Below are positions 15,592 to 24,231 of a stretch of DNA of 64,000 bases, in pieces; positions within the stretch are counted from its first letter, which is position 1, and the number at the start of each line of letters is the position of its first letter. Origin of the DNA: Rhodococcus sp. 14-1411-2a (lineage in GTDB: Bacteria > Actinomycetota > Actinomycetes > Mycobacteriales > Mycobacteriaceae); assembly GCF_002259485.1 (NCBI RefSeq), contig NZ_NPGA01000007.1, positions 1 through 64,000 of the forward strand, read 5' to 3'. The translations under genes were made by a program, and so were the position numbers. The notes under the pieces are model-generated. The model saw only the letters and a program-made list of their open reading frames with translations, did no database searches and had not been told where the DNA came from.

Positions 15592-16794
15592 ATGTACCCA
15601 GCGCGGGTCGCCGTAGTCGCGAAGATCGAATCTGAGCTGGGCCCCGTCGTCGCATCCGCAGTACACGCGATTCGCGACGCGATCCCGGTCTACCGATCAC
15701 TGCAGGGTGCGCAGTTGGCCGATGTCGAGGCCATCGCATATTGGTCGCTGAGGCGGTTGATGGCCCTGTGGGCGCATGGCGATCGGACGATCGACGACCG
15801 TGACCACAGTAGATTCCGCGCGATAGGTGCCGCGCGCGCAGCGGACGGGCGCCCGCTGGCCGATGTGCTGCGTGCGTATCGAGTCGCGTCGAGCGTGTTC
15901 GTTCGGCACGTGACAACCGAGTATCTCGATGTACTCGAACCACCGGACATTGCCGAACTCGGCCTCGGCGTACTCGACGCCATCGACGCAATCTCCGAGG
16001 AAATCATCGGCGCGTACGTCATTGCGCGCGAACAGCTCACATCCAACCGTGCGCAGGCGCATGCCGCGCTGCTCGACGACCTGCTTGCTGCCAGACACAA
16101 CTCACCCGGGACGGTGTCGGATCGTTCGCGCGAACTCGACCTGAAGCTGCCCACGCACCCGAATCTGCTTGTGGTGCAATCGACAGATCCGGGCCGACCC
16201 ATGTCCGACGACACCGTCGAATCGCTGGTCCTCGCAGTAGGACTCGTTCCGCCGGACCGCACCGCGCCGTCGGGTCAGCGGAGCCACTTGTGCACTCGGC
16301 GCGAGCAACGTGCGATCGTGTTGTTGCCACCATCGATCCACCGCGCCGAGGCGGACCTCGCGTCTCGAGATCTGATGCTGCGCGGATGCCTCGTGGAGAG
16401 ATCCACCATTGCCGGTATCAGCAGTTCGTGGCGACTCGCATCGGAAGCGCTGGACACCGCACCGGATCACGCGTTCGACGACCGGGCACTGCTCGATCAG
16501 GGCGACGGTCAGCTGCTGGCACTGCTGACCGCGCGCCCCACCGCGGACACGAGCGAGGTGGTACGTGGCGTGCTCGGTCCGCTGACCGAGGCGGCGAACG
16601 AACATATTCTGCAAGGCCTTTCGGCCTTCATCGCCACCGGTACGGCAACGGCTGCCGCCACCCGACTACAGGTACACCCGCAGACTCTGCGCTACCGACT
16701 GCGCCGAGCCCAGGAACTGACCGGCCGAGATCCCCGATCTGCGTGGCATCGACTCGCGTTGGACACTGCGATTCAACTCCGGCAACTCGGTTGA
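15592..16794 (+). CDS. PucR/CdaR-type helix-turn-helix transcriptional regulator
   Basis: The 400-aa protein has the PucR layout: a long N-terminal sensory region, a GGDEF-like middle part, and a C-terminal HTH_30 domain. In the HTH, TATAAATRLQVHPQTLRYRL is followed by RRAQELTGRDPRSAWHRLAL, the signature of CdaR/PucR regulators, which mostly activate catabolic genes. ATG 15592 is set by a strong GGGGAGGTAG site; the upstream ATG 15556 lies within the palindrome and is unlikely. It is divergent from the flavoprotein-metallo-hydrolase pair. An effector cannot be predicted. Confidence 0.9.
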   Translation: MYPARVAVVAKIESELGPVVASAVHAIRDAIPVYRSLQGAQLADVEAIAYWSLRRLMALWAHGDRTIDDRDHSRFRAIGAARAADGRPLADVLRAYRVASSVFVRHVTTEYLDVLEPPDIAELGLGVLDAIDAISEEIIGAYVIAREQLTSNRAQAHAALLDDLLAARHNSPGTVSDRSRELDLKLPTHPNLLVVQSTDPGRPMSDDTVESLVLAVGLVPPDRTAPSGQRSHLCTRREQRAIVLLPPSIHRAEADLASRDLMLRGCLVERSTIAGISSSWRLASEALDTAPDHAFDDRALLDQGDGQLLALLTARPTADTSEVVRGVLGPLTEAANEHILQGLSAFIATGTATAAATRLQVHPQTLRYRLRRAQELTGRDPRSAWHRLALDTAIQLRQLG

Positions 16795-16892
16795 TCCGGC
16801 CTTCGGCAATGCCGGGCACATCGAGAACCCGGACACCCATGCATGGATCCAAACGAGGACTCGTCACCTTCTTGGGACGGTGATCGAGCGAT

Positions 16893-17792
16893 TCAGTTGA
16901 TGTTCCACGACTCGACAGCATCGAGTCGCCGGCCGTCGGAGTCGTACGTGTAGAAGCCTTCACCGTCCCCGAGACCGGTCTTTCCCGCGTCGATACCCTT
17001 TTGCAGTATGTCGGCAAATTTGACCTGATCCTCGCCACCGTGTGCGCGCGCGATGTGTGCAGCGACGTTGAAGCCGACAGTGTCGTATATCTGGAACGGA
17101 CCGGCGGGTGCCCCGGTGGCTATGCGCCACACGTTGTCGATGTCCGCCGGATTGGCAACCCCGCCGACGTAAAGGTTGGCTCCTGCTTGCAGCAGCGGGA
17201 TCAGAAGGCTGTTCAGCACGTATCCCGGAATTTCCTTACGGACCGGAACGGGAACGAGACCGATCTCCGACGCAAAGCTCAGTACGATATCGAAGTAGAC
17301 AGGATCTGTTGCAGCAGTTGCCATCACCTCACCGGTGTTGTACCGCCACACGAGATTGGCGAAGTGCAATGCAAGAAACTTTTCCGGCCGCCCGGTGGCC
17401 TCGGCGAAACTGCTGGGCAGTAGTGACGACGAGTTGGTCACGAAGATAGTTTTCGGCGGAGCGGACGCGCCGATATCCGACCAGACCTTCTTCTTCAGGT
17501 CGAGATCCTCCGGAACTGCTTCGATCACCAGGTCGGCGTCCGAAACGGCCTCGGCGACGCTGGTGGTGGTCGTGATGGATTCGATGGCCTCGTCGAATCG
17601 CTCCTCGTCGAAAGTCTTCAGGTCACGCTTGTAGTATCCGCGCATCCATTCCCAGCGGTCCGGCAGCTTGGCAAGTAATTCGTCGGAAATGTCGTATCCC
17701 ACAACGGTTTTTCCGTGGTAAGCAGCCTGCATCATGATCTGCGAACCGAGCACTCCGGTTCCGAGTACGGTCACGTTATCGACATCGGTCAT
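16893..17792 (-). CDS. 3-hydroxyacyl-CoA dehydrogenase
   Basis: This 299-aa enzyme has the size of a stand-alone hydroxyacyl-CoA dehydrogenase, which oxidises 3-hydroxyacyl-CoA with NAD. VTVLGTGVLGSQIMMQAAYH is the N-terminal NAD fold, VVGYDISDELLAKL the second strand with its acidic residue, and IEAVPEDLDLKKKVW the family helix. LALHFANLVW...NTGEV holds the catalytic His-Glu pair, and EIPGYVLNSLLIPLLQAGAN is the C-terminal domain. ATG 17792 follows AGGGAAG; the open frame up to 17942 is not family-like. It is divergent from the DUF1330 gene and serves beta-oxidation or hydroxybutyryl-CoA metabolism. Confidence 0.92.
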   Translation of the reverse strand: MTDVDNVTVLGTGVLGSQIMMQAAYHGKTVVGYDISDELLAKLPDRWEWMRGYYKRDLKTFDEERFDEAIESITTTTSVAEAVSDADLVIEAVPEDLDLKKKVWSDIGASAPPKTIFVTNSSSLLPSSFAEATGRPEKFLALHFANLVWRYNTGEVMATAATDPVYFDIVLSFASEIGLVPVPVRKEIPGYVLNSLLIPLLQAGANLYVGGVANPADIDNVWRIATGAPAGPFQIYDTVGFNVAAHIARAHGGEDQVKFADILQKGIDAGKTGLGDGEGFYTYDSDGRRLDAVESWNIN

Positions 17793-17951
17793 GGACGACA
17801 CACTTCCCTTTATGTAGTCACTGGTTTCCCGCTCTCCAAGTTCTACCGCTGAGCGCGAAGCCATCGTCTCGTGGGGTCCAACAGCGGACCGACTCGACCG
17901 ACGACGGCGCTTTACACTCCACAGGATCGACGGTTCACGCATACTCGAACG

Positions 17952-18317
17952 ATGGCTGTCGATCCCCGCGGAAGAGACCTGAAGCGCTACCTCGAAGAAG
18001 ACCCCGGTGGGCCGGTGGTGATGCTCAACCTGCTTCGGTTCGCCGAAGGTGGCCGCGATTCCTACGCGGAATATGCGAAAGCACTGGACGAGACGTTTCT
18101 CCCGCGCTACGGCGCGACGGTGCTGTACGCGGGCGACGGTTCGACCGCACTTGCCGCCGAGGACGGACAGGCCTGGGATGCAGTGCTCCTGGTCCAGTAC
18201 CCGTCACGTAAGGCGTTCAGCGAGATGGTGGCCGATCCCGAGTATCAGACGGTGACGGCGTTACGGACCGCCGCGTTGACAGAGGCGGTCCTGCAGGCCA
18301 CCATTCCGTGGTCGTGA
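17952..18317 (+). CDS. DUF1330-like dimeric alpha-beta barrel protein
   Basis: The 121-aa protein contains GGPVVMLNLLRFAEGGRDSY followed by AEYAKALDETFLPRYGATVL, and later VLLVQYPSRKAFSEMVADPE. This fits the ferredoxin-like dimeric alpha+beta barrel of the DUF1330 family, often annotated as 'DUF1330 domain'. Members are of unknown function, though the fold is shared with small monooxygenases and isomerases. ATG 17952 is used. It is divergent from the hydroxyacyl-CoA dehydrogenase and converges with the dienelactone-hydrolase-type gene. Confidence 0.8.
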   Translation: MAVDPRGRDLKRYLEEDPGGPVVMLNLLRFAEGGRDSYAEYAKALDETFLPRYGATVLYAGDGSTALAAEDGQAWDAVLLVQYPSRKAFSEMVADPEYQTVTALRTAALTEAVLQATIPWS

Positions 18318-18359
18318 ATTCGCCCCTAGGCTTCGCATCCGCGTTCGCAAAGAGGGACT

Positions 18360-19184
18360 TCACGGCGTTGCGAGCAACTTACTGCGGAACAGGTCGAGTA
18401 CCTGGTCCAAAGCCTGCCGTGTCGGCTGCCCTGGTTCGTCGATGAGTCCCTCCGTGACAACGGAATGCGGCGGTCCGAAGGCTTCCGGGTTGAACGAGGA
18501 GTCGGGTAGTTCCACCGAGACGAATGCGTCGCCGAGCTGCTCTCGCAGCCATTGGAATCGCACAGGCGGGCACATCTTGTCGCCCTCGAAGCGCATCCCC
18601 AGGACCGTGAGTTCCCCTGCTGCACAACGACTTTTGACCTTGTCGAGATCGCCCGGGGTGATATCGATGGATCGAGCGCGAGACTTCGATGCCGCGAACG
18701 GGAGCGACGGCTGCGAGAGCACCGGTGCGATCAGTCGATCGTCCGCCGCCATGGCGAGAGCGAATCCGCCGGTGAAGCACATTCCGATGGCACCGACGCC
18801 CGGTCCGCCGCAGCGCTCGTGCTCCTGCGCCGCCAGAGCCCGCAACCACACCACGATGCGCGACGATTCACCGGTAGCGAGGATGGTGAATTCGCGACTG
18901 ATGCACGCCGGCACCATGGCGCGGGACATGGTGGCAACGGTGCCGAGCGCTCCCAGCGGCGCGGTCAGCGGATCCTTGCCGTCGACTCCGAACAGGTGCG
19001 GAACGACGGCCGTACAACCGATTCCGGCGACGGTTCTCGCGAAGTCCGCCACCCTGGGAGTGATGCCCGGCATTTCCGACATCACGATTACAGCAGGTCC
19101 GGTTCCGATGCGATAGACGGGCGCTGTCCGCCCGTCCGCGGTGAACTCGGTTCGCTCGAAGTCGGCCAGTGCGTCATCGGTCAT
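18360..19184 (-). CDS. Dienelactone hydrolase family protein
   Basis: The 274-aa alpha/beta hydrolase carries GAIGMCFTGGFALAMAADDR, with Cys as the nucleophile, as in dienelactone hydrolase (Cys-Asp-His triad), and PAVIVMSEMPGITPRVADFA at the N-terminus, as in that family. An Asp/His pair would be expected near the C-terminus; FNPEAFGPPHSVV may carry the His. It hydrolyses a lactone or ester in an unknown pathway. ATG 19184 follows AGAAGGA; an alternative ATG at 19205 exists. It converges on the DUF1330 gene with no overlap. Confidence 0.85.
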   Translation of the reverse strand: MTDDALADFERTEFTADGRTAPVYRIGTGPAVIVMSEMPGITPRVADFARTVAGIGCTAVVPHLFGVDGKDPLTAPLGALGTVATMSRAMVPACISREFTILATGESSRIVVWLRALAAQEHERCGGPGVGAIGMCFTGGFALAMAADDRLIAPVLSQPSLPFAASKSRARSIDITPGDLDKVKSRCAAGELTVLGMRFEGDKMCPPVRFQWLREQLGDAFVSVELPDSSFNPEAFGPPHSVVTEGLIDEPGQPTRQALDQVLDLFRSKLLATP

Positions 19185-19294
19185 GGGAGTGCGTCCTTCT
19201 GCCAAGGGTTCACCGCGCCGAGCCGACGCTTGCGATCAAAGCTAGATCATCGCGGATCGACACGACGTCGATCGAACACGTGTCGCTTACGCAC

Positions 19295-19672
19295 TCACCA
19301 CGAGTTCGTGTCGGCCAGAACGGTCACACCCAGCGCGACGAAAAGCGTGGCACCGGCCGCAACTCCGAACAGACTCGCGGCGGGCGCTCCCGCGCGTCGG
19401 CCGAGCACGCTCGCCGCGACATCGAGGGCATCGATCCCGACCCCGGCCGCCACCGCCGCCTTTCGAACGTCCGAGGACGGGTGATGCAACGCCATTCCGA
19501 GTGCCAGATCGCGTACTCCGAAGAGGCGAGTCGCCACCCCGGCGCTTCCGGGTTCACGCATGGGTCCGAGACCGAAGGCGCGCCACGAGTGCGCAGGACT
19601 GACCCACGACACCAAACCGGCAGTCGATCGCAGAACCGACAGTGCGAGCAACGGGGTCGACTGTGAACGCAT
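19295..19672 (-). CDS. Small membrane protein, DUF4267-like
   Basis: The 125-aa protein has three or four hydrophobic segments, for example LLALSVLRSTAGLVSWVSP, VRKAAVAAGVGIDALDVAAS and LFGVAAGATLFVALGVTVLA, with GVATRLFGVRDLALGMALHH between them. The RLFGVRDLALG pattern is typical of small actinobacterial membrane proteins annotated as DUF4267. It is divergent from a TetR gene with a double palindrome in the 69-bp gap, so it is very probably repressed by that TetR. A role as a ligand-induced membrane protein or small transporter is possible. Confidence 0.7.
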   Translation of the reverse strand: MRSQSTPLLALSVLRSTAGLVSWVSPAHSWRAFGLGPMREPGSAGVATRLFGVRDLALGMALHHPSSDVRKAAVAAGVGIDALDVAASVLGRRAGAPAASLFGVAAGATLFVALGVTVLADTNSW

Positions 19673-19690
19673 AGCGTCTCCTTCAGATTT

Positions 19691-19733
19691 TGTAGTGGTT
19701 ACTACAGAAACGCTACCTGTAGTGCCCACTACA
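19691..19733. promoter_or_regulatory. Double palindromic operator TGTAGT-N4-ACTACA
   Basis: Two perfect copies, TGTAGT-GGTT-ACTACA (19691-19706) and TGTAGT-GCCC-ACTACA (19718-19733), lie 27 bp apart start to start. They fill the 69-bp gap between the divergent membrane-protein (start 19672) and TetR (start 19742) genes. The identical half-sites and the different 4-bp spacers argue that the arms are what is recognised. This is almost certainly the TetR operator. Confidence 0.85.
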
Positions 19734-19741
19734 ATCAAGGC

Positions 19742-20308
19742 GTGGCCACCAAACATTCGCGCGAAGAGATGCTGTCCGGCGCGTTGGACGCTGCCCTGGA
19801 AGGCGGCCTGAGCCGCTTGACTTTCGGCCGACTCGCGTCGCGTCTGCAGATCAGCGATCGCATGGTCGTCTACTACTTCCCCACGAAGGACGACCTTCTG
19901 ACGTCCGTTCTGTCGGTGGTGGGAGACCGATTGCAGCACGTGCTGTCCACGGCGTTCCCGACGCCGATGAACGACCACCGCTCCCTCGTCGCGGCGGCGT
20001 GGCCGGTCGTGGCAAAACCTGAATACGATCCGTTGTTCGGTCTGTATTTCGAGGCGATAGGACAAGCCACTGCAGGACTGGAGCCCTACCGGTCGGTGGC
20101 CTCACTCTTGGTGGAGGGCTGGATCGAGTGGCTCAGCGGCTTTGTCGTCGGTAGTCCGGACCATCGACGGATGGAGGCCACAGCTGCAGTGGCACTGCTC
20201 GACGGCCTACTGCTCATGCGTCTGTTGGGAGGCAGCGATCTCGCCGCCACCGCATCGACGTCACTGCTGAACACCGGTGGATCCCAGAGGGAACGACCGA
20301 GTTCATGA
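19742..20308 (+). CDS. TetR family transcriptional regulator
   Basis: The 188-aa protein starts at GTG 19742. Its HTH is EGGLSRLTFGRLASRLQISD followed by RMVVYYFPTKDDLLTSVLSV, with the usual YYFPTKDDLL at the end of the recognition helix. The C-terminal half is a helical effector domain. It sits 8 bp after a double palindrome that it shares with the divergent membrane-protein gene, so it probably controls itself and that gene. Its last 6 bases overlap the 3' end of the MerR-type gene on the other strand. Confidence 0.9.
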   Translation: MATKHSREEMLSGALDAALEGGLSRLTFGRLASRLQISDRMVVYYFPTKDDLLTSVLSVVGDRLQHVLSTAFPTPMNDHRSLVAAAWPVVAKPEYDPLFGLYFEAIGQATAGLEPYRSVASLLVEGWIEWLSGFVVGSPDHRRMEATAAVALLDGLLLMRLLGGSDLAATASTSLLNTGGSQRERPSS

Positions 20309-21097
20309 CGACGCCGGTTCTTCGATCGGCGTCTGGAACGACCACAGATGTCCCTCCGGATCGCGCACGCTGTATTCACGGACGCCGTAGGGCATGTCGG
20401 TGGGCAGGTAGTCGATCGATGCCCCGGTTGCCGCCACGCGAGCGTGGTGGGCATCGACGTCGTCGACGAGGATCGCAAGCGATGCGGTGACCGATCCGGT
20501 TGTCAGCGGCGACACCATCCGATGTTCGGAGGCCTCGCGGTGAAGCCACACCACACCGTCACCCGCATGCACTTCCCCGTGCACTGCTCTGTCGCCGCCG
20601 TATTCGATGGGCCCGGGAGCCAGTCCGAACACGTCGACGAGGTAGGAATGCGCTGCTGCGATGTCGCGATACACCAGCAACGTGGTGCGTCTGGTGACTG
20701 CCGGCTCCTCGGCCGACAGGCCCGAGAGTAGGTCCAACAGCGCGTCGTCGCCGAGGAGAGCACCATGCAGTAGCCGGTCCTCGACCGCCCGAACCCGCTC
20801 TCGCACACGAGCGAGCTCGGCCATCTGCCGGTCCAGGTCGGCCAGATGCTGCCGACTCAGGTGCAAGAGATCCGCTGCGTCCGGCTCCACATCGCCCAGC
20901 GGGGTGCCCAGTTCTCGGAGCAGTCGAATCCGGTACAGCCGGTCGAGGTCACCCCCGTCGTAGCGACGCCTGCCCCCTCCGTCTCGGACGGGAGCGAGCA
21001 GACCGAGTTCTTCGTAGTAGCGCAACGTACGCTCGGTGACGCCGGTTCTACGGGCCACATCACCGATGCCCCATGTGCTGGAATCGCTGCTGTTCAT
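20303..21097 (-). CDS. MerR-type regulator fused to a glyoxalase/VOC domain
   Basis: The 264-aa protein joins two domains. Residues about 8-75 are a MerR HTH (WGIGDVARRTGVTERTLRYY, then EELGLLAPVRDGGGRRRYDG). A dimerisation helix (QHLADLDRQMAELARVRERV) follows, then residues about 140-255 form a glyoxalase/bleomycin-resistance (VOC) fold (LLVYRDIAAAHSYLVDVFGL, LAILVDDVDAHHARVAATGA, VREYSVRDPEGHLWSFQTPI). The VOC domain may sense an effector directly. It is transcribed in the same direction as the MFS and acyl-CoA ligase genes and is 54 bp downstream of the MFS stop. There is no clear repeat upstream. Confidence 0.88.
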   Translation of the reverse strand: MNSSDSSTWGIGDVARRTGVTERTLRYYEELGLLAPVRDGGGRRRYDGGDLDRLYRIRLLRELGTPLGDVEPDAADLLHLSRQHLADLDRQMAELARVRERVRAVEDRLLHGALLGDDALLDLLSGLSAEEPAVTRRTTLLVYRDIAAAHSYLVDVFGLAPGPIEYGGDRAVHGEVHAGDGVVWLHREASEHRMVSPLTTGSVTASLAILVDDVDAHHARVAATGASIDYLPTDMPYGVREYSVRDPEGHLWSFQTPIEEPASS

Positions 21098-21151
21098 GCA
21101 GGCAACGGTAGAACCTCACGCCACGTCAGGAGCAAACTCGGCCGGTTCGGA

Positions 21152-22444
21152 TCACACGTCTTCGAGTCGAATTCCCTTGGTTTCCTTCATGAAGAAGCAG
21201 GCGACACCGGTCAGAGCGGCCAGGAACATGATGTACACACCGAACACCCAGCCCAAGTCGAGGCCGAGGAAGAGCTGGTTGAGATACGGCGCAGTTCCGC
21301 CGAACACCGCTACCGAGAACGAATAGGCGAATCCGATTGCCTGCGTGCGGAGTCGGGTGGGAAAGCTTTCCGAGAGAGTCGAGGAAAGGATGGATGCCGG
21401 GACGGCGATGACGAGCAACGCCACCGTCGACGGGAGCAGCAGTGACCACCATTGCGTCGAGATCATCATCGTCAGCGGGATCTGCAGCACGAACATCAGC
21501 ACGGCGAACGCGGCCAGCATCGGCCGTCGACCGATCGAATCCGAGAGACGACCGAAGAACGGCAGGGACACCAGCGCTATCAACTGAGCGACGACGAGCA
21601 TCCAGTACGCGGTGTCCGGGTTCATCCCCCGCTGCGTGATGGCGAACGTCGAGACGTAGGAGGTCCAGGTGTAGTGCGCCGCAGTGATTCCCGACGTCAT
21701 TCCGATCATCAACACGATCGCCTTGACGACGGTCTTGCGTGCGATCGGTGCCTGTTCCACCTTGTTCTGCTCCGAATCGAAGACCTCGCTCTCGTCCATG
21801 TTCTTGCGCAGGTAGAGCGCGAACAACGCCAGGAGTGCTCCCAGCAGGAACGGGATACGCCAACCCCACTGGCCGACAGCCGATTCCGACAGCGTCGAGG
21901 TGATGACGCCACCGACCGTGTACGCCAGAGCCGACCCGCCGAAGATCGCGACGAACGCGACGCTTCCCCACATGCCCCGACGGTTCGGCGGTGCGATCTC
22001 GCCGACGTAGGAGTACGCCGTCGCCGACTCACCGCCGTGCGCGAATCCCTGCATGACGCGTGCGAGCAACAGCAGTACCGAGGCCCAGGCACCGATCGCA
22101 CCGTAGGTGGGCATGATGCCGATCAGCAGGCTGCCGGTCGCCATCATGAGCATCGTGGTGACGAGAACGAACTTGCGGCCCTTCTTGTCCGCGATCCGGC
22201 CGAACACGATGCCGCCGAGGGGCCGCATCAGGAATCCGACGGCGAACACTGCCAACGTCGACAGCAGTGCCGAGACCGGATCTGCCTGACTGAACATCGC
22301 CGCCGCGATGAACGGTGCGAACACCGCGTAGGCGCTCCACTCGTACCATTCGAGAACGTTGCCGACGGTGCTGGCGAAAAGCGATTTCTTCCGCGAGGAG
22401 ATATCGGGTGCCGAGCGGGTATCGCGTGATGATCCGACGGTCAT
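21152..22444 (-). CDS. MFS transporter, metabolite:proton symporter type
   Basis: The 430-aa protein has about 12 membrane helices. NVLEWYEWSAYAVFAPFIAA is the N-terminal helix 1 signature of the metabolite:H+ symporter (MHS) family. RIADKKGRKFVLVTTMLMM carries the loop 2-3 MFS motif, and GRLSDSIGRRPMLAAFAVL repeats it in the second half. MHS proteins carry carboxylates, betaine-like compounds or aromatic acids. ATG 22444 overlaps the ligase stop (ATGA); the long upstream reading frame is the ligase gene's shadow. A pairing of ligase and transporter suggests uptake and CoA activation of a carboxylic acid. Confidence 0.9.
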   Translation of the reverse strand: MTVGSSRDTRSAPDISSRKKSLFASTVGNVLEWYEWSAYAVFAPFIAAAMFSQADPVSALLSTLAVFAVGFLMRPLGGIVFGRIADKKGRKFVLVTTMLMMATGSLLIGIMPTYGAIGAWASVLLLLARVMQGFAHGGESATAYSYVGEIAPPNRRGMWGSVAFVAIFGGSALAYTVGGVITSTLSESAVGQWGWRIPFLLGALLALFALYLRKNMDESEVFDSEQNKVEQAPIARKTVVKAIVLMIGMTSGITAAHYTWTSYVSTFAITQRGMNPDTAYWMLVVAQLIALVSLPFFGRLSDSIGRRPMLAAFAVLMFVLQIPLTMMISTQWWSLLLPSTVALLVIAVPASILSSTLSESFPTRLRTQAIGFAYSFSVAVFGGTAPYLNQLFLGLDLGWVFGVYIMFLAALTGVACFFMKETKGIRLEDV

Positions 22445-24078
22445 GGAGTGTCGCTTTCGGTCGAATGGTTCTGCACTGGAACAGGTTTGAGTGCTGCACG
22501 CCGAATCTTCCCGGTCTGGGTCTTGGGAAGTTCGTCGATGATGTGAATGGCCTTCGGGCGTTTGTAGGCCGCCAGTCGGTCGCGTGCGAAATCCACCAGC
22601 GCATCCGGCGTCACCGTGGTGCCGTTGCGCAGGGATACGTAGGCCACCACCGATTCGCCCTGGTAGTCGTCGGGCCTGCCCACCACAGCGGCCTCGAACA
22701 CCGCGGGATGTTCGTAGAGGGTGTCCTCGACCTCTCGGGGCCAGACCTTGTACCCCGACACGTTGATCTGATCCTTGAGCCGGTCGACGAGATACACCCA
22801 TCCGCCTTCGTCGATGATCGCCACGTCTCCCGTACGAAGACGACCCCCGGGCATCGTCGACGCGGTCGCATCGGGATTGCGCCAATAGCCCGAGACCACC
22901 TGCGGACCCGAGATCTCCAGTTCCCCCGCGATTCCCGCGGCTGTCGGCTCCCCGGAGGAGTCCAACGTACGCAACGTCACTCGCGGCAACGGCAGCCCGA
23001 CGGACAGCGACCCACTTGCGGAGTCCACCGGCGCTCGGGTGCCGGGCGGCACCGCGATGACGCCCGCTGTCGTTTCGGTCATGCCGTACGCGTTGTGGAT
23101 GTAGCACCCGAATGCGGACTCGAAAGCGGTGACCGTTGCGGGCGGAATGGGTGCGCCGCCGGAGTACAAGGCCTTCACCGACTCGAAGTGGGCACGCGTC
23201 GCACCTGCAGTCTCGGAGATCGCGTTGAACACCGTGATCGACCCGATGGTGTACGTGACGCGGTGCTCGACGAAGGCGTCGAGAGTGACTGACGCATGGA
23301 AACGATGAGCGAAGACGAGCACACAGTCGCGTATCAGAGCAACCGCCGCGTCGAGCATCGCGCCGGTGATGTGAAACAACGGCGCGACGGCGAACACGAC
23401 GTCCCCGTCGGCGAGACCGGCCCGTTCCCCGAAATCCAGGGCCGTCGCGAATGCGTTCGCATGCGAGATCTGCGCACCCTTCGGCGGTCCCGTGGTTCCG
23501 GACGTGTAGGCCAGGAGTGCGAGATCGTCCGGGTGCGGGGCGAATTCGGGAACGGACCGGCCACGGTACAGATCGATCAGGCCCATGAGATCGTCGTCGG
23601 GGCGGGGGGTCACGCGAGACGTCGAAGTGAAGACGCGCGGGTCGTTGCGGGTCTGCAGGTCCAGTCCACTGGTGCTCACGAGCAGCCGAACCGTACTACC
23701 ACGCAGTGTCGAACCGAGGGCTTCGAGATCGTGTTCGTCGCAGACGAGCGCGATCGGTTCTGCGTCGTCGATCAGCGTCCGCAGTTCGCGATTGCGGTAC
23801 ATCGGGTTGAGGATCAACGCGACCGCCCCGATCTTCCACAGCGCGAGAAAGGTCAGGGGGTACTGCGGAATGTTCTGCAGATAGATGCCGACACGGTCGC
23901 CGCGCGTCACTCCGCGGTCGATCATGGCGGCCGCAAGGGCGTCGGATGCCTCGTCCGCCTCGCGGGCGGTGAGCACGGAGTCGAAGTACGCCAGCGCCGG
24001 CCGGTCCGGGGCGTCGGACACTCTCCTGCGCCATCCGTCGAGGACGGTCGCAGGCCCGATCGCTCTGTCGAGGGTCAT
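22441..24078 (-). CDS. AMP-dependent acyl/aryl-CoA synthetase
   Basis: The 545-aa protein is an adenylate-forming CoA ligase: LALLAYTSGTTGPPKGAQIS is the P-loop, YGMTETTAGV the A5-type motif, GRLRTGDVAIIDEGGWVYLV the hinge motif, and ELPKTQTGKIRRAALKPVP holds the catalytic C-terminal Lys. It activates a carboxylic acid to its CoA thioester; the substrate is not clear from sequence. ATG 24078 is used. The TetR operator at 24120-24139 lies 42 bp upstream of the start, and its identical inverse copy lies before the acyl-CoA dehydrogenase, so the ligase-MFS operon and that dehydrogenase form one regulon. Confidence 0.93.
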   Translation of the reverse strand: MTLDRAIGPATVLDGWRRRVSDAPDRPALAYFDSVLTAREADEASDALAAAMIDRGVTRGDRVGIYLQNIPQYPLTFLALWKIGAVALILNPMYRNRELRTLIDDAEPIALVCDEHDLEALGSTLRGSTVRLLVSTSGLDLQTRNDPRVFTSTSRVTPRPDDDLMGLIDLYRGRSVPEFAPHPDDLALLAYTSGTTGPPKGAQISHANAFATALDFGERAGLADGDVVFAVAPLFHITGAMLDAAVALIRDCVLVFAHRFHASVTLDAFVEHRVTYTIGSITVFNAISETAGATRAHFESVKALYSGGAPIPPATVTAFESAFGCYIHNAYGMTETTAGVIAVPPGTRAPVDSASGSLSVGLPLPRVTLRTLDSSGEPTAAGIAGELEISGPQVVSGYWRNPDATASTMPGGRLRTGDVAIIDEGGWVYLVDRLKDQINVSGYKVWPREVEDTLYEHPAVFEAAVVGRPDDYQGESVVAYVSLRNGTTVTPDALVDFARDRLAAYKRPKAIHIIDELPKTQTGKIRRAALKPVPVQNHSTESDTP

Positions 24079-24119
24079 GGACGGCCCTTTCGGTTGACCG
24101 GAATCTCGGCCCAGGAGGA

Positions 24120-24139
24120 CCGACCGAACACTCGCTCGG
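24120..24139. promoter_or_regulatory. TetR-type operator, copy 1
   Basis: The 20 bases at 24120-24139 are the exact reverse complement of 24901-24920 (CCGAGCGAGTGTTCGGTCGG). The core CCGA...TCGG arms form an imperfect palindrome. It lies between the ligase start (24078, minus) and the TetR start (24232, plus). It probably binds the adjacent TetR. Confidence 0.82.
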
Positions 24140-24231
24140 CGATGGTGTTCACAGTGTTACGGATCACAACTTCGGTGTCAACCCGGTGCGTAGCGGCCGG
24201 TGACCACCCGGTCGACCTCTACGGTAAGCGC

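Noticed and set aside
14147..15616. A long open frame (489 codons) on the plus strand across the flavoprotein gene
   Set aside because: It lies antisense to a clear FAD-binding dehydrogenase and its translation has no recognisable domain; high GC makes such shadows common.
22445..23107. An upstream extension of the MFS frame on the minus strand
   Set aside because: It lies inside the acyl-CoA ligase gene, and the MFS start at 22444 overlaps the ligase stop and opens directly into the first membrane helix.
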